Assembly: GCA_044220545.1 (NCBI GenBank)
Contig: JBGAQX010000025.1
Coordinates: forward strand, 1 to 56,465
Source of the DNA: Fen-999 sp044220545
GTDB taxonomy: Bacteria > Pseudomonadota > Gammaproteobacteria > Burkholderiales > Rhodocyclaceae
Reading direction: 5' to 3'
Length of the DNA: 56,465 bases
Within the stretch, counting starts at the first letter, position 1, and every line of letters begins with the position of its first letter. Positions 25,177 through 35,842 of the stretch are shown in pieces. The notes under the pieces are model-generated. The model saw nothing but the letters and a program-made list of their open reading frames with translations, was not told where the DNA came from and did not search any database. Position numbers and translations under genes: made by a program.

Positions 25177-27446
25177 ATTGCCGCCGCCGCGCCGACGCGG
25201 TTGGCGCCGGCGAACTGGAGCACCACTCGCACCAGGGCCTCGGGATCGATGGGTTTGGCGACATGCCCGACCATGCCCACGGCGAAACACCGCTCGAGTT
25301 CCCCGCCGAAGGCGTGCGCCGTCTGCCCGATGATCGGCAGACCGGGCGCCAGTTCCAGAATCCGGCGCGTCGCCTCGTAGCCGTCCATTTGCGGCATCTG
25401 GATATCCATGAGCACGACGTCGTAGGCGGCACCACCGTCCATCCGAACCCGTTCCACCGCCTCCCGGCCATTGACGACCATCGTCACCTCGGCACCGTCC
25501 TCGACCAGGTTTTCCTCGATCACCGACCGGTTGATGGCATCGTCCTCGGCGACGAGGATGGCAATCCCGGCCAAGGGTTTTTGGGCCGGGGTCGCTGAAG
25601 CGATGGCCGGCGGAACCGCATGACCGGAGACCGAGTCCGGCCGCACATAGGGCAGGGTGACCTCGAAGAGACTGCCGGCGCCGGGCCGGCTCTCGACGCG
25701 AATGTCGCCGGCCATCAAGTCCAGGATCCGTTTGCTGATCGCCAGCCCCAAACCGGTGCCACCGAATCTCCGCGTCGTCGAACCATCGGCCTGCTGGAAC
25801 GGATTGAACAACTGGTCGAGTTGAGCCGGGGTCATGCCGATACCGGTATCGGCGACCTTGAACACCAGGCGCTCGCCTTGGCGGGAGGCGGACAGAACCA
25901 CGCTGCCCGCCTCGGTGAACTTGACGGCGTTGGCGAGCAGATTGAGCAGAACCTGGCCGATGCGCAGGGGGTCGCCGACGCAGGCCAGCGGCAGATCGTC
26001 GGCCAGGTCAACGCGCAGGTCGAGGTGTTTGGCGCGGGCCCGATCGCGAACCAGGTCGACCGCCTGGCCGATGACTTGCCGTAGCGTGACTTCGGTTCGT
26101 TCGATGGTCAGCTTTCCCTCTTCGATCTTGGAAAAGTCGAGGATCTCGTTGATGACGCCGAGCAGAATCTTGCCCGAAGACAATATTTTCTCGAAGGCGT
26201 TGCGCGCCTTCTCGCTGTCCTGATAGTAGCGATGGCCGATCTGGGCAAAGCCCAGGACGCCGTTGAGCGGCGTCCGAATCTCGTGACTCATGTTGGCCAG
26301 AAACTCGCTGCGGATCCTGGCCAGATTCTCGGCCGCGAGCAACGCTCGTTCGCGCGCCTGCGCCGCCGCGCGTTGCTCGCTCACGTCTACGAAGCTGGTC
26401 ACGGCGCCGGTCGTTTGGCCATCGGCCACGATGGGGTGGATCGCGTACATCACCGGAATCGCATGGCCGTCGGCGTGCCAATACACCTCACTGTCCATGC
26501 GGATCTCCTCGCCCTGGCGCAGGGCACCGTGACTCGGACAGGCCTCGGCCGGATAGGCGGTGCCGTCGGGCCAGCTGTGATGAAAGAGCTCATGGGCGGA
26601 ACGACCGACGACTTGCTCGGGGCGGTAGCCGAGCATGCGGCAGGCCGCCGGATTGACGAAGGTGATGACGCCAGTCTTGTCGACGCCATACAGGCCATCG
26701 GCGCTGGACTCCAGGATATGACTGGCCCTGGCTTCGGTTTCGGTCAGTTCGGCCGTGCGTTGCCGGACCAGGTCTTCGAGATGGAGCCGGTGCTGTTCCA
26801 ATTCGGCTTCGGCTTGCTTGCGGTCGTTGATGTTCATGGTCGTTCCGACGGCCAGTTCCGGCCGTCCCCCGGCCCCGCGCCGCATGACCAGACCGTGGCT
26901 GTGAACCCAGTTCCAGCGGTCCGGGCCTTGCCCCACCCGATACTCCAGATCGAAAGTCGGGGCACCGGTCGCCAGCGCCGCCTCGAAGCGGCGGAGGAAC
27001 GGCTCGCGATCCCGCGGATGGATGCGCTCGAGCCAGGCATCCAGGTTGCGCGGCGCCTCATCGGCCGCCACACCCAGCAGCGGCAGCATCGACTCGTCGT
27101 ACTCCAGTGAGTTGTTGACGAGGTCCAACTCCCACACGAGAAGCCGAGCGGCCTCCAAGGCAATTTTCAGGTGGCTCTCGGCGTGAATGATGCCGTGCGT
27201 CAGGGACTCCCTCTGCCGTTCGGCCAAAGCGCCGAGCAGATAGCTCAACAGTGCCAGGCTGGGCGGCGCAACCAGTACGGCGGCGACTAAGCCGGTGAGC
27301 AGATAGTCGGGGGGCACCTCGCCCTTCAGAAGCAGACCCATCGCCGCGACGATCAACTCGACAGCCAGCAGGATGCCGAGCGAAATGACCACGCCCAGAC
27401 GCCACCCCTTGAGGCGCTGGAGAAGCGGAATCAGATCTACCCTCAC
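25173..27446 (-). CDS. Membrane hybrid sensor histidine kinase (PAS-PAS-HisKA-HATPase-REC)
   Basis: The 757-residue protein has two N-terminal membrane helices (about residues 16-40 and 48-75) with almost no periplasmic loop, then two PAS domains (the first with a PAC-like end TTMNINDRKQ, the second ESSADGLYGVDKTG). HisKA has His in NMSHEIRTPLN, HATPase_c carries DTGIGM and GGTGLGLAIS, and a receiver has Asp in VLMDIQMPQMDG. No HPt domain is present, unlike its paralogue at the window start. The sensing is likely intracellular or membrane-associated. It ends tail-to-tail with mfd, overlapping by 4 bases. No dedicated response regulator is adjacent. Confidence 0.92.
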   Translation of the reverse strand: MRVDLIPLLQRLKGWRLGVVISLGILLAVELIVAAMGLLLKGEVPPDYLLTGLVAAVLVAPPSLALLSYLLGALAERQRESLTHGIIHAESHLKIALEAARLLVWELDLVNNSLEYDESMLPLLGVAADEAPRNLDAWLERIHPRDREPFLRRFEAALATGAPTFDLEYRVGQGPDRWNWVHSHGLVMRRGAGGRPELAVGTTMNINDRKQAEAELEQHRLHLEDLVRQRTAELTETEARASHILESSADGLYGVDKTGVITFVNPAACRMLGYRPEQVVGRSAHELFHHSWPDGTAYPAEACPSHGALRQGEEIRMDSEVYWHADGHAIPVMYAIHPIVADGQTTGAVTSFVDVSEQRAAAQARERALLAAENLARIRSEFLANMSHEIRTPLNGVLGFAQIGHRYYQDSEKARNAFEKILSSGKILLGVINEILDFSKIEEGKLTIERTEVTLRQVIGQAVDLVRDRARAKHLDLRVDLADDLPLACVGDPLRIGQVLLNLLANAVKFTEAGSVVLSASRQGERLVFKVADTGIGMTPAQLDQLFNPFQQADGSTTRRFGGTGLGLAISKRILDLMAGDIRVESRPGAGSLFEVTLPYVRPDSVSGHAVPPAIASATPAQKPLAGIAILVAEDDAINRSVIEENLVEDGAEVTMVVNGREAVERVRMDGGAAYDVVLMDIQMPQMDGYEATRRILELAPGLPIIGQTAHAFGGELERCFAVGMVGHVAKPIDPEALVRVVLQFAGANRVGAAAAI

Positions 27447-27572
27447 GCCAAGACCCTCGTTGCGTTCAAGCGAGTAATTCTATGCTCCCGGGTACGCCTT
27501 TAGTCATAGCAGCGCGGATCTTTCCCAACCACCGGGAGACTGCCAACCGAGGCTTCGGAGAGTGAGGCAAGA

Positions 27573-27578
27573 TACAAT
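27573..27578 (+). promoter_or_regulatory. Possible -10 element of the DAHP synthase gene
   Basis: TACAAT lies 34 bases upstream of the ATG at 27613. No good -35 is visible at the usual spacing, so this is tentative. Confidence 0.3.
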
Positions 27579-27612
27579 TATGGTCTTCGCCGCACGTATC
27601 CTTGCCCCCACC

Positions 27613-28692
27613 ATGCAACCTACCGAAAACCTCAACATTGAAGCATTCGAGGCGATGCCGACGCCGGCCGAGATTCACACTCGCCTGCCTTTGTCGGAAG
27701 CCGCGGAGCGAACTGTCATCGACGGTCGGCATACGTTGTCGGACATCCTGGACCGCGGGGATCCGCGCCTGTTCATTGTCGTCGGTCCGTGTTCGATCCA
27801 CGACCCGGTCGCCGGCCTGGACTATGCTCGCCGATTGAAGGCGCTGGCCGACGAGGTTGCCGATACGCTCTATCTGGTGATGCGCGTCTATTTCGAGAAG
27901 CCCCGGACCGTCACCGGCTGGAAGGGATATATCAACGACCCGCGTCTCGACGATTCCTTCCATATCGAGGAAGGCATGCGCAAGGCGCGCGAATTTCTCC
28001 TGGCGGTCAATGAGCTCGGCCTACCGGCCGGCACCGAGGCGCTCGACCCCATTTCTCCGCAGTATCTCGGCGACCTGGTGTCCTGGACGGCCATCGGCGC
28101 CCGTACCGCCGAGTCGCAAACGCATCGGGAAATGGCCTCGGGGCTGTCCACGCCGGTGGGCTTCAAGAACGGCACCGATGGCTCCCTCGAGACGGCCATC
28201 AACGCCATCCTCTCGGCCTCGCGGCCGCACAGTTTTCTCGGCATCAACGGCGAGGGGCGGACCTCGGTGATCCGCACGCGCGGTAACCGCTATGGCCACC
28301 TGGTGCTGCGTGGCGGTGGCGAACGGCCGAACTACGACACGGTCAGCGTCGCCATGGCCGAACAGGCGCTGGCCAAGGCCAAGCTGGCCGAAAACGTGGT
28401 CATCGATTGCTCGCACGCCAACAGCTTCAAGAAGCCGGCCTTGCAACCGCTGGTGATGCATGACTGCGTGAACCAGATCCGGGTCGGCAACCAATCGATC
28501 GTCGGCCTGATGATCGAGAGCTTCATCGAGGCCGGCAACCAGCCGATCCCCGACGACCTCGGCAAGTTGAAGTACGGCTGTTCGGTCACCGATGCCTGCG
28601 TCGACTGGCCGACCACCGAGAAGATGATCCGCGACGCCCGCGAGGCCCTCAGGGAACCGCTGGCGACCCGCTCCGCCGCGCCCCGTCAATAG
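27613..28692 (+). CDS. aroG: 3-deoxy-7-phosphoheptulonate (DAHP) synthase, class I
   Basis: The 359-residue protein catalyses the first step of the shikimate pathway: phosphoenolpyruvate plus erythrose 4-phosphate to DAHP. Class I (AroF/G/H) motifs are intact: VGPCSIHD, VYFEKPRTVTGWKGYINDP, GTEALDPISPQYL, SWTAIGARTAESQTHREMAS, GFKNGTDG and DCSHANS with the metal-binding residues. The ATG at 27613 matches the family start; upstream in-frame codons lie in the promoter region. Which aromatic amino acid inhibits it cannot be read safely from the sequence. The DUF1015 gene follows after 7 bases. Confidence 0.93.
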   Translation: MQPTENLNIEAFEAMPTPAEIHTRLPLSEAAERTVIDGRHTLSDILDRGDPRLFIVVGPCSIHDPVAGLDYARRLKALADEVADTLYLVMRVYFEKPRTVTGWKGYINDPRLDDSFHIEEGMRKAREFLLAVNELGLPAGTEALDPISPQYLGDLVSWTAIGARTAESQTHREMASGLSTPVGFKNGTDGSLETAINAILSASRPHSFLGINGEGRTSVIRTRGNRYGHLVLRGGGERPNYDTVSVAMAEQALAKAKLAENVVIDCSHANSFKKPALQPLVMHDCVNQIRVGNQSIVGLMIESFIEAGNQPIPDDLGKLKYGCSVTDACVDWPTTEKMIRDAREALREPLATRSAAPRQ

Positions 28693-28699
28693 GATTGCC

Positions 28700-29926
28700 A
28701 TGTCGCTCATCAAGCCCCTGCGCGGCCTGCGTCCGGCCGCCGACCATGCCGGCGCCGTCGCCGCCCCACCCTACGATGTGCTGTCGACCGAGGAAGCCCG
28801 AGTCCGCGCCGCGGGGAAACCCTGGAGCTTCCTGCATATTTCGAAGCCGGAGATCGACCTGCCAGCCGACACCGATCCCTACTCGCCGGCGGTCTATGCC
28901 AAGGCGAGCGAGAACCTGCGACAAATGCTGACCGCCGGCATCCTGCACCGCGACGCGACACCCTGCTACTACGGTTACGAGCTGCGGATGGGCAACCACC
29001 GGCAGCTCGGTTTCGTCGCCGCCGCCTCGGTGGCTGCCTACGACACCGGGCGCGTCAAGAAGCACGAGTTCACCCGCCCGGACAAGGAAGACGACCGGGT
29101 ACGGCAGATCGACGCGCTCAATGCCCAGACCGGTCCGGTCTTGCTGGCCTACCCGGACGCGCCCGCGGCCGACCGTCTGCTCGCCCAGGCTTGCGCCGGC
29201 ACCCCGGCGGCCGAAGTCACCGCCGACGACGGCATCCGCCATACGATCTGGGTCATCGGCGACGAGGCGCTGATTCGCGACATCACCGCCGCCTTCGACG
29301 CCCTGCCGGCGCTCTACATCGCCGACGGCCATCACCGCTCGGCGGCGGCTTCGCGGGTGGCCGCCGCCCGGCGCAAACCGGGTAGCGAACAATCCAGCGA
29401 CTACTTCCTGGCGGTGATCTTTCCGCACCATCAGATGAAGATCCTCGACTACAACCGGGTCGTGAAGGATCTCAACGGCCTGTCGGCGGACCAGTTCCTC
29501 GCCCGCATCGCCGAGCGCTTTGCCGTGGCGCCGGCTTGCGGCGCGGTGGCGCCGCTGTGTCCGGGCGAGGTGGGGCTGTACCTGCCGGGCCGCTGGTATC
29601 GCCTCAACATCGACCCGAAACTGTTCTCTACCGACCCGGTGGGGCGGCTGGATGTGAGCCTGCTGTCGGAGCATCTGCTCGGACCGGTGCTGGGCATCAC
29701 GGACTTGCGGCGCGACAAGCGTATCGATTTCGTTGGCGGCATCCGGGGGCTCGCGGAACTGGAAAAGCGCGTCGATAGCGGCGAAATGGCCGCCGCCTTC
29801 GCCATGTATCCGACGCGCATGGCGGACCTGATGGCGGTGGCCGACGCCGGCCAGGTGATGCCGCCCAAATCGACCTGGTTTGAGCCTAAACTAGCGGACG
29901 GACTGGTATCCCACGTCCTCGATTAG
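28700..29926 (+). CDS. DUF1015 family protein
   Basis: The 408-residue soluble protein has the DUF1015 hallmarks: an N-terminal IKPLRGLRP, APPYDVLS, KKHEFTRPDKEDDR, and IADGHHRSAAA with a HH pair that could bind metal or phosphate. The family is widespread, often near amino-acid biosynthesis genes, and uncharacterised as far as I know. It is spaced 7 bases from the DAHP synthase gene and 11 bases from the next gene, suggesting a loose operon 27613-31575. Confidence 0.85.
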   Translation: MSLIKPLRGLRPAADHAGAVAAPPYDVLSTEEARVRAAGKPWSFLHISKPEIDLPADTDPYSPAVYAKASENLRQMLTAGILHRDATPCYYGYELRMGNHRQLGFVAAASVAAYDTGRVKKHEFTRPDKEDDRVRQIDALNAQTGPVLLAYPDAPAADRLLAQACAGTPAAEVTADDGIRHTIWVIGDEALIRDITAAFDALPALYIADGHHRSAAASRVAAARRKPGSEQSSDYFLAVIFPHHQMKILDYNRVVKDLNGLSADQFLARIAERFAVAPACGAVAPLCPGEVGLYLPGRWYRLNIDPKLFSTDPVGRLDVSLLSEHLLGPVLGITDLRRDKRIDFVGGIRGLAELEKRVDSGEMAAAFAMYPTRMADLMAVADAGQVMPPKSTWFEPKLADGLVSHVLD

Positions 29927-29937
29927 GGTGATTGCCC

Positions 29938-30780
29938 ATGGCCAAAATCATAGCCGCCGCGTTGCTCTACACGTTTCTTGCCCTGCCAGCCCTGGCACAG
30001 CAGGCGGGCCGCATCGACCTGATCGACGGCGAGGTTCGGATCATCAACGCCAAGGCGCAGGCGCGCATCGCGCAGCTCGGTGAAGCCGTCAATCAAGGCG
30101 ACACCGTCACCACCGGCAGGAACGGCGAGGCGCATCTCAAGATGGATGATGGCGGCATGCTGGCGATTCGTCCCGATGCGCGCCTGAGCATCGTCAAGTT
30201 CCAGAGCAAGGGTCAGGACAGCGACGTCAGCCTCGTCTCCCTGGCCCGTGGCGCCCTGCGCGCCATTACCGGCTGGATCGGTCGCCGTTCCCCCGACCGC
30301 GTCAATATCCAGACGCCGACGGCAACGATCGGCATTCGCGGCACCGACCATGAGGTCGTTGTCGTCCCGGAGGGAAGCAGCGAGGGGCAGCCCGGTACCT
30401 ACGACAAAGTAAACGCTGGCGGCACGCGGGTCAGCAGCGAGCGGGGTGTCGTCGATATCTCGCCCGGCCAGGCGGCTTTCGCCTCGCCGACCGCCGCGCC
30501 GACGGTGCTGGCGACCATCCCCGAGGACGTTTTCAAGCCTAGCCGCAACGATAGTCGCCTCGAAGGCCTCAACGAGCGGCTACAGCGCTCGCCGGAGAGT
30601 CGGAGTTTCATCGTTCCGGCTCCGCCGGGCGGCCGCGGCGCGGCAGGCGCGGGCAAGAGCGGCGGCGTGCAGGTCCAGGGCAACACGCGGATCAACGCCG
30701 CGGCCAAGGATACCAACGCCATCGCCATCGGCCAGGACAACGAGGTCGGCAACTCGATCGGTACCATCGGCGGCAAATAG
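29938..30780 (+). CDS. Periplasmic FecR-domain protein
   Basis: The 280-residue protein has a Sec signal (AKIIAAALLYTFLALPALAQ). It then has a FecR domain: GEVRIINAKAQ, GDTVTTGRNGEAHLKMDDG, SLARGALRAITG and TPTATIGIRGTDHEV, the last being the classic end of this domain. The tail is Gly/Asn-rich (GNTRINAAAKDTNAIAIGQD). There is no anti-sigma cytoplasmic part, so it is the exported FecR type rather than an iron-transport anti-sigma regulator. I preferred the ATG at 29938 over an upstream TTG. The function is unknown; a surface or cell-envelope role is possible. Confidence 0.8.
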   Translation: MAKIIAAALLYTFLALPALAQQAGRIDLIDGEVRIINAKAQARIAQLGEAVNQGDTVTTGRNGEAHLKMDDGGMLAIRPDARLSIVKFQSKGQDSDVSLVSLARGALRAITGWIGRRSPDRVNIQTPTATIGIRGTDHEVVVVPEGSSEGQPGTYDKVNAGGTRVSSERGVVDISPGQAAFASPTAAPTVLATIPEDVFKPSRNDSRLEGLNERLQRSPESRSFIVPAPPGGRGAAGAGKSGGVQVQGNTRINAAAKDTNAIAIGQDNEVGNSIGTIGGK

Positions 30781-30789
30781 GGAGTCTTC

Positions 30790-31575
30790 ATGACCTACCA
30801 GTACATCCTTGCCGAGACGCGCGGCCCCGCTGGTCGCGTCGGTCTGATCACCCTCAACCGGCCGCAGCAACTGAACGCGCTCAGCGACGCCCTGATCGAC
30901 GAACTGGGCGAGGCGCTGGCCGCCTTCGAGGCCGACGACGACATCGGCTGCATCGTCATCACCGGCTCCGAGAAGGCCTTCGCCGCCGGCGCCGACATCG
31001 CGGCGATGAAGGACTTCGACTACATGAAGGCCTACCAGGACGACTACATCACCCGCAACTGGGAACGGGTCAAGAGCTGCCGCAAGCCGGTGATCGCCGC
31101 AGTGGCCGGCTACGCGCTTGGCGGTGGCTGCGAGCTGGCGATGAGCTGCGACATGATCTTCGCCGCCGACACGGCGAAGTTCGGCCAGCCGGAAATCAAG
31201 CTCGGCATCCTGCCCGGCGCCGGCGGCACGCAGCGACTGCCCCGCGCCATCGGCAAGGCCAAGGCGATGGACATGTGCCTGACGGCGCGCATGATGGATG
31301 CCACGGAAGCCGAGCGTTCCGGCCTCGTCGCACGGGTCATTCCGGCCGACAAGTTACTCGACGAAACGCTGGCCGCAGCCGCGACCATCGCCGGCTATTC
31401 ACTGCCGGTGGTGATGATGGTCAAGGAATCGGTGAACCGCGCCTTCGAGTCCTCGCTCGCCGAGGGGCTGCTGTTCGAGCGCCGCGCCTTCCACGCCGCC
31501 TTCGCGCTCGAGGACCAGAAGGAAGGCATGGCCGCCTTCGTCGAGAAACGCAAGCCCGTCTTCAAGAACCGCTGA
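30790..31575 (+). CDS. Enoyl-CoA hydratase/isomerase family protein
   Basis: The 261-residue crotonase-fold protein hydrates trans-2-enoyl-CoA. The oxyanion-hole segment AFAAGADIAAM is present. Both catalytic glutamates expected in hydratases are there, in GGGCELAM and in PEIKLGILPGAGGTQRL. It is closest to short-chain hydratases of beta-oxidation or phenylacetate degradation, but its substrate cannot be assigned. It lies 9 bases after the FecR gene. The 241 bases that follow show no convincing gene or terminator. Confidence 0.9.
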   Translation: MTYQYILAETRGPAGRVGLITLNRPQQLNALSDALIDELGEALAAFEADDDIGCIVITGSEKAFAAGADIAAMKDFDYMKAYQDDYITRNWERVKSCRKPVIAAVAGYALGGGCELAMSCDMIFAADTAKFGQPEIKLGILPGAGGTQRLPRAIGKAKAMDMCLTARMMDATEAERSGLVARVIPADKLLDETLAAAATIAGYSLPVVMMVKESVNRAFESSLAEGLLFERRAFHAAFALEDQKEGMAAFVEKRKPVFKNR

Positions 31576-31816
31576 ACGACGACTTCCGCCACCATCGGCG
31601 CGTCAAGCGCCGCTCGTTGCGGCCACTGGCAGCCGCACTTTCACTCGTCGGGTAACGGCCAGAAACAACCCGTCAAACATTCTCCGAAGCTCTCACTCAA
31701 AGGTCTGCTCGGCTCTGAAAACTGTCGGATGATCTAAGGAAGCAACCCGGCCTGAGCCAACATTCCACGTCACGAGCGCTCGCACTATCTTGAAGAAAAT
31801 GACAGGCCTGTCGCCT

Positions 31817-32893
31817 TCACTTGGGTACCTTCATAGCGCGCTGCAGACCGACCTCCTCGTTGGCATGGTCGCGGTTCCACAACTGGAATAGCGGGTATTT
31901 CAGGTACGCCTTGTCGGCCACGTAGCGCAACACGTTAGCCAGCCGAAAAAACTGCACCACCGAATCGACGCGAAAGACTTCCTTGCCGTGTTCGTCGAAC
32001 ATGATTAACGTCGGCGCATAGAACAATCCAAGATGGCGTGCCCACGTGCGCGCAGTCATGCGTTTGCCGTCCGGTGTCAGCACCGGCGTCGCGTTATCCC
32101 AGACGTTGAGCTGAACCACCTCGAAGGCCTGCAGGCGCTTGCGTACGAGGGGGTTCTGGAGCGGCTCCGAATGCAGAACGTCGCAGGCATGGCAGCGGGG
32201 CTGTTCAAAGATCACGAGCAGTGGTTTGCGGGCCGCGAAACGGCTGCGGTCGAGCGCATACGGTGGTGAGCTGAATATCGGGTCTGGGTTCAGCGTTTCA
32301 TCGGCGAACAGCGGGGGCGGGGTTGCGTGTTCCAGGTACTCGCTGAAACTCTGGGTCTTGTAGTGCCCATCGGCGACATATTCAAGTGCCGCGCGCATCT
32401 TGTAGGGGGGGTGGTAGCCGACTAGTTTCAGTGCCAGTTTGCGTCCCTTGACATAGAACAGTAGCGTCGGCGTGAGTTGCGCTTTCTGAGCGATCGCGAA
32501 TTCGTTGATCGGCTTGGTCTTGCCATCCATGCCGGTGATTTTCTCAATGCTGTGGGTGTTCAGCCCGACCACGTCGAAGTGCAAGCGCAGGTAGCGCACC
32601 AGATCGCCCTTGGACAGGTTGTCTTTCATGAGCGCCTGGCAGTATGAGCAATGCTTCTGACCGAAATAGACGATCAGTCCTTGCTTCCCGGAGGAGAGCG
32701 CTTCATCGAGATCCTCGGGCAGATTGTAGAAACTGGCCTTGAACCAGTCCGGATGTTCATCCTGGTAGTCGGTCGGGAGATCAATGAACGAATACGGGTC
32801 TTCGGCGGGCGGCGCAGCAATGGCGGCGTACGAACACAACAGTGCGGCGATTACCACCAAGGCCGTACGTATGTGTAAACACAGTGATTGCAT
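31817..32893 (-). CDS. Exported protein with two thioredoxin-fold domains
   Basis: The 358-residue protein has a signal peptide (IRTALVVIAALLCSYAAIAA) and two thioredoxin-like domains, each with a CxxC site: CSYC in GQKHCSYCQALM and CHAC in EQPRCHACDVLH. Each domain is followed by a partner strand (LTPTLLFYVKG, YAPTLIMFDE with the cis-Pro position). It probably acts as a periplasmic thiol reductase or disulfide carrier; the SoxW/thioredoxin_7 type is the nearest description. The frame is open upstream to 33133 but the signal peptide fixes the start at 32893. Base composition looks less G+C-rich than its neighbours, a hint of transfer. Confidence 0.75.
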   Translation of the reverse strand: MQSLCLHIRTALVVIAALLCSYAAIAAPPAEDPYSFIDLPTDYQDEHPDWFKASFYNLPEDLDEALSSGKQGLIVYFGQKHCSYCQALMKDNLSKGDLVRYLRLHFDVVGLNTHSIEKITGMDGKTKPINEFAIAQKAQLTPTLLFYVKGRKLALKLVGYHPPYKMRAALEYVADGHYKTQSFSEYLEHATPPPLFADETLNPDPIFSSPPYALDRSRFAARKPLLVIFEQPRCHACDVLHSEPLQNPLVRKRLQAFEVVQLNVWDNATPVLTPDGKRMTARTWARHLGLFYAPTLIMFDEHGKEVFRVDSVVQFFRLANVLRYVADKAYLKYPLFQLWNRDHANEEVGLQRAMKVPK

Positions 32894-33117
32894 TGCGGTG
32901 TCGAGGCGAGTGAGGTAGCGCAAAAGAATACGTTCCCCCGCCACGGTTTGCAATACCGAGTGACTGCTCAACTCTGTTACTCGCCTATTGATGATCGAGC
33001 GGCGAACAGCAGCAGCGGGTCGAGAACAGTCAATCCCAATTGTCATGACGCCGCAGCGACGTGCAGGTCGGCCGATCTGTCTGCGCCACCAATACAGACC
33101 ACGACGGGTCGCCGCAA

Positions 33118-33145
33118 TACAAAAGGGCCGCACTCGCGGCCCTTT
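33118..33145 (-). terminator. Rho-independent terminator after purA
   Basis: A perfect 10-base stem AAAGGGCCGC / GCGGCCCTTT (33122-33145) with loop ACTC is followed on the minus strand by a short T-rich run. It lies 20 bases after the purA stop and closes the long housekeeping transcript. The remaining bases up to 32894 show no gene. Confidence 0.85.
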
Positions 33146-33165
33146 GTTCGTCCCGCCGCGCCCGC

Positions 33166-34476
<1,311 letters not shown>

Positions 34477-34478
34477 GT

Positions 34479-35648
34479 TCAATCTTCCTTCAAAGGTTCG
34501 ATAATCCATTCAGTACCGCGACGGCTCAAGAGCCGGTCGCAGCCCGCCTCCCGCCAGTCGCCGTCGTGGCCTGGCAGCGCCAGCACGACCGTCTCCCCAC
34601 GGCCGCGCAAACGCTTGATTTCCTGCTGCAATTCACCGCTCTCGGGCCAGGGGGCGAGGATGGCGCCCGGCGCTTCCCGCCGCGGCGCGAGACGCGCCAG
34701 ATCGCGCAAATCCATCGAGAATCCGGTCGCCGGCCGGCCGCGGCCGAAGGACGCGCCGACCTTGTCGTAGCGACCGCCGAGCGCCACCGCGCCGGGACTG
34801 CCTTGGCAATAGGCAGCGAAGACGACACCGCTGTGATAGTGGTAGCCCCGCAGATCGGCCAGATCGAAACCGACGGACATGTTGGGCAGATCTTCCAGAT
34901 CGAGCGCCAGTCGCCGCAAGGTGACCAGCGGGGCACTGATCTCCGGGATGGCCGGCAGGCGCCGGGCTGCATCGTCCAAGGCATCGCTGCCGCCATAGCA
35001 GTCCGGCAGCGCCAGCAGCGCCGACCTGGCCGGCTCCGGCACCGTCGCCACCAAGGCGGCCAGGGTCGGCACGTCCTTGGCCTGCAAGGCGGCGAATAGT
35101 TCCTGTTCGGCATCGCCGGCGAGGCCGGCCTCGGCCATCAATGCACGAAAAATGCCGACGTGGCCGAGATCGATGCGCGTCGGTGCGATCGCCGCGAGAT
35201 CGAGTGCGCGCGCCAGCAGACGAATGATCTCGCTGTCCGCCTCGGGACCGGCGTGGCCGTAGAGTTCGGCGCCGATCTGCAAGGGCTCGCGCGAGGCCAG
35301 CAATCCCGCCGGCAGCGTGTGCAGCACCCCGCCGCAGTAGCACAGGCGGGCGACACCCTTGCGGTTGAGCAGGTGGGCGTCGATGCGCGCCACTTGCGGC
35401 GTGATGTCGGCCCGCACACCCATGGTTCGACCGGAAAGCTGATCGACCAGTTTGAAGGTCCGCGGGTCGAGATCCCGCCCGCTGCCGGTAAGCAGGGATT
35501 CGAGGTATTCGAGCAGCGGCGGCGCCACCAGCTGATAGCCATGCCGGGAAAACTCATCGAGCAGACGACGGCGCAAGGCCTCGACAGCACCTGCTTCGTC
35601 GGGCAGCAAGTCTTCTATGCCCTCGGGCAATAGCCAGCGACGGTTCAT
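34479..35648 (-). CDS. hisZ: ATP phosphoribosyltransferase regulatory subunit
   Basis: The 389-residue class II aminoacyl-tRNA-synthetase-like protein resembles HisS but lacks tRNA-binding parts. MRADITPQVAR-type motif 2 (VRADITPQVARIDAH), and GGRYDKVGASFGRGRPATGFSMDL are present. HisZ pairs with the short form of HisG to make the first enzyme of histidine synthesis allosteric. The hflC-DUF2065-hisZ-purA order is a common betaproteobacterial arrangement. hisG itself is not in the window. Confidence 0.93.
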   Translation of the reverse strand: MNRRWLLPEGIEDLLPDEAGAVEALRRRLLDEFSRHGYQLVAPPLLEYLESLLTGSGRDLDPRTFKLVDQLSGRTMGVRADITPQVARIDAHLLNRKGVARLCYCGGVLHTLPAGLLASREPLQIGAELYGHAGPEADSEIIRLLARALDLAAIAPTRIDLGHVGIFRALMAEAGLAGDAEQELFAALQAKDVPTLAALVATVPEPARSALLALPDCYGGSDALDDAARRLPAIPEISAPLVTLRRLALDLEDLPNMSVGFDLADLRGYHYHSGVVFAAYCQGSPGAVALGGRYDKVGASFGRGRPATGFSMDLRDLARLAPRREAPGAILAPWPESGELQQEIKRLRGRGETVVLALPGHDGDWREAGCDRLLSRRGTEWIIEPLKED

Positions 35649-35830
35649 GCGAGCACCGCCATCACGATCATGCCGATCAGCATCGATGTCAGGCCGATGA
35701 AACGGATCTGACCGTCGCTCATTTCCGTGACGCGGCGAAATGTTTCGCGCCAGACGCGCGGCGCTACGAACGGCAACATGCCTTCGAGCACGAGCATGAG
35801 CGCGAAGGCCAACAGCAGGGTCGATACCAT
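35645..35830 (-). CDS. DUF2065 small membrane protein
   Basis: The 61-residue protein has two hydrophobic segments (about 3-22 and 42-60) separated by PRVWRETFRRVTEMSDGQIR, the DUF2065 (YjeT-like) pattern. It overlaps hisZ by four bases and follows hflC by 12. It is routinely found between hflC and hisZ/purA. Its role is unknown, perhaps as a small partner of the HflKC membrane complex. Confidence 0.88.
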   Translation of the reverse strand: MVSTLLLAFALMLVLEGMLPFVAPRVWRETFRRVTEMSDGQIRFIGLTSMLIGMIVMAVLA

Positions 35831-35842
35831 GCGCCCGACGCC

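Noticed and set aside
31576..31816. Small gene or terminator between the enoyl-CoA hydratase and thioredoxin genes
   Set aside because: No frame with a ribosome-binding site and no stable hairpin with a T-run was visible.
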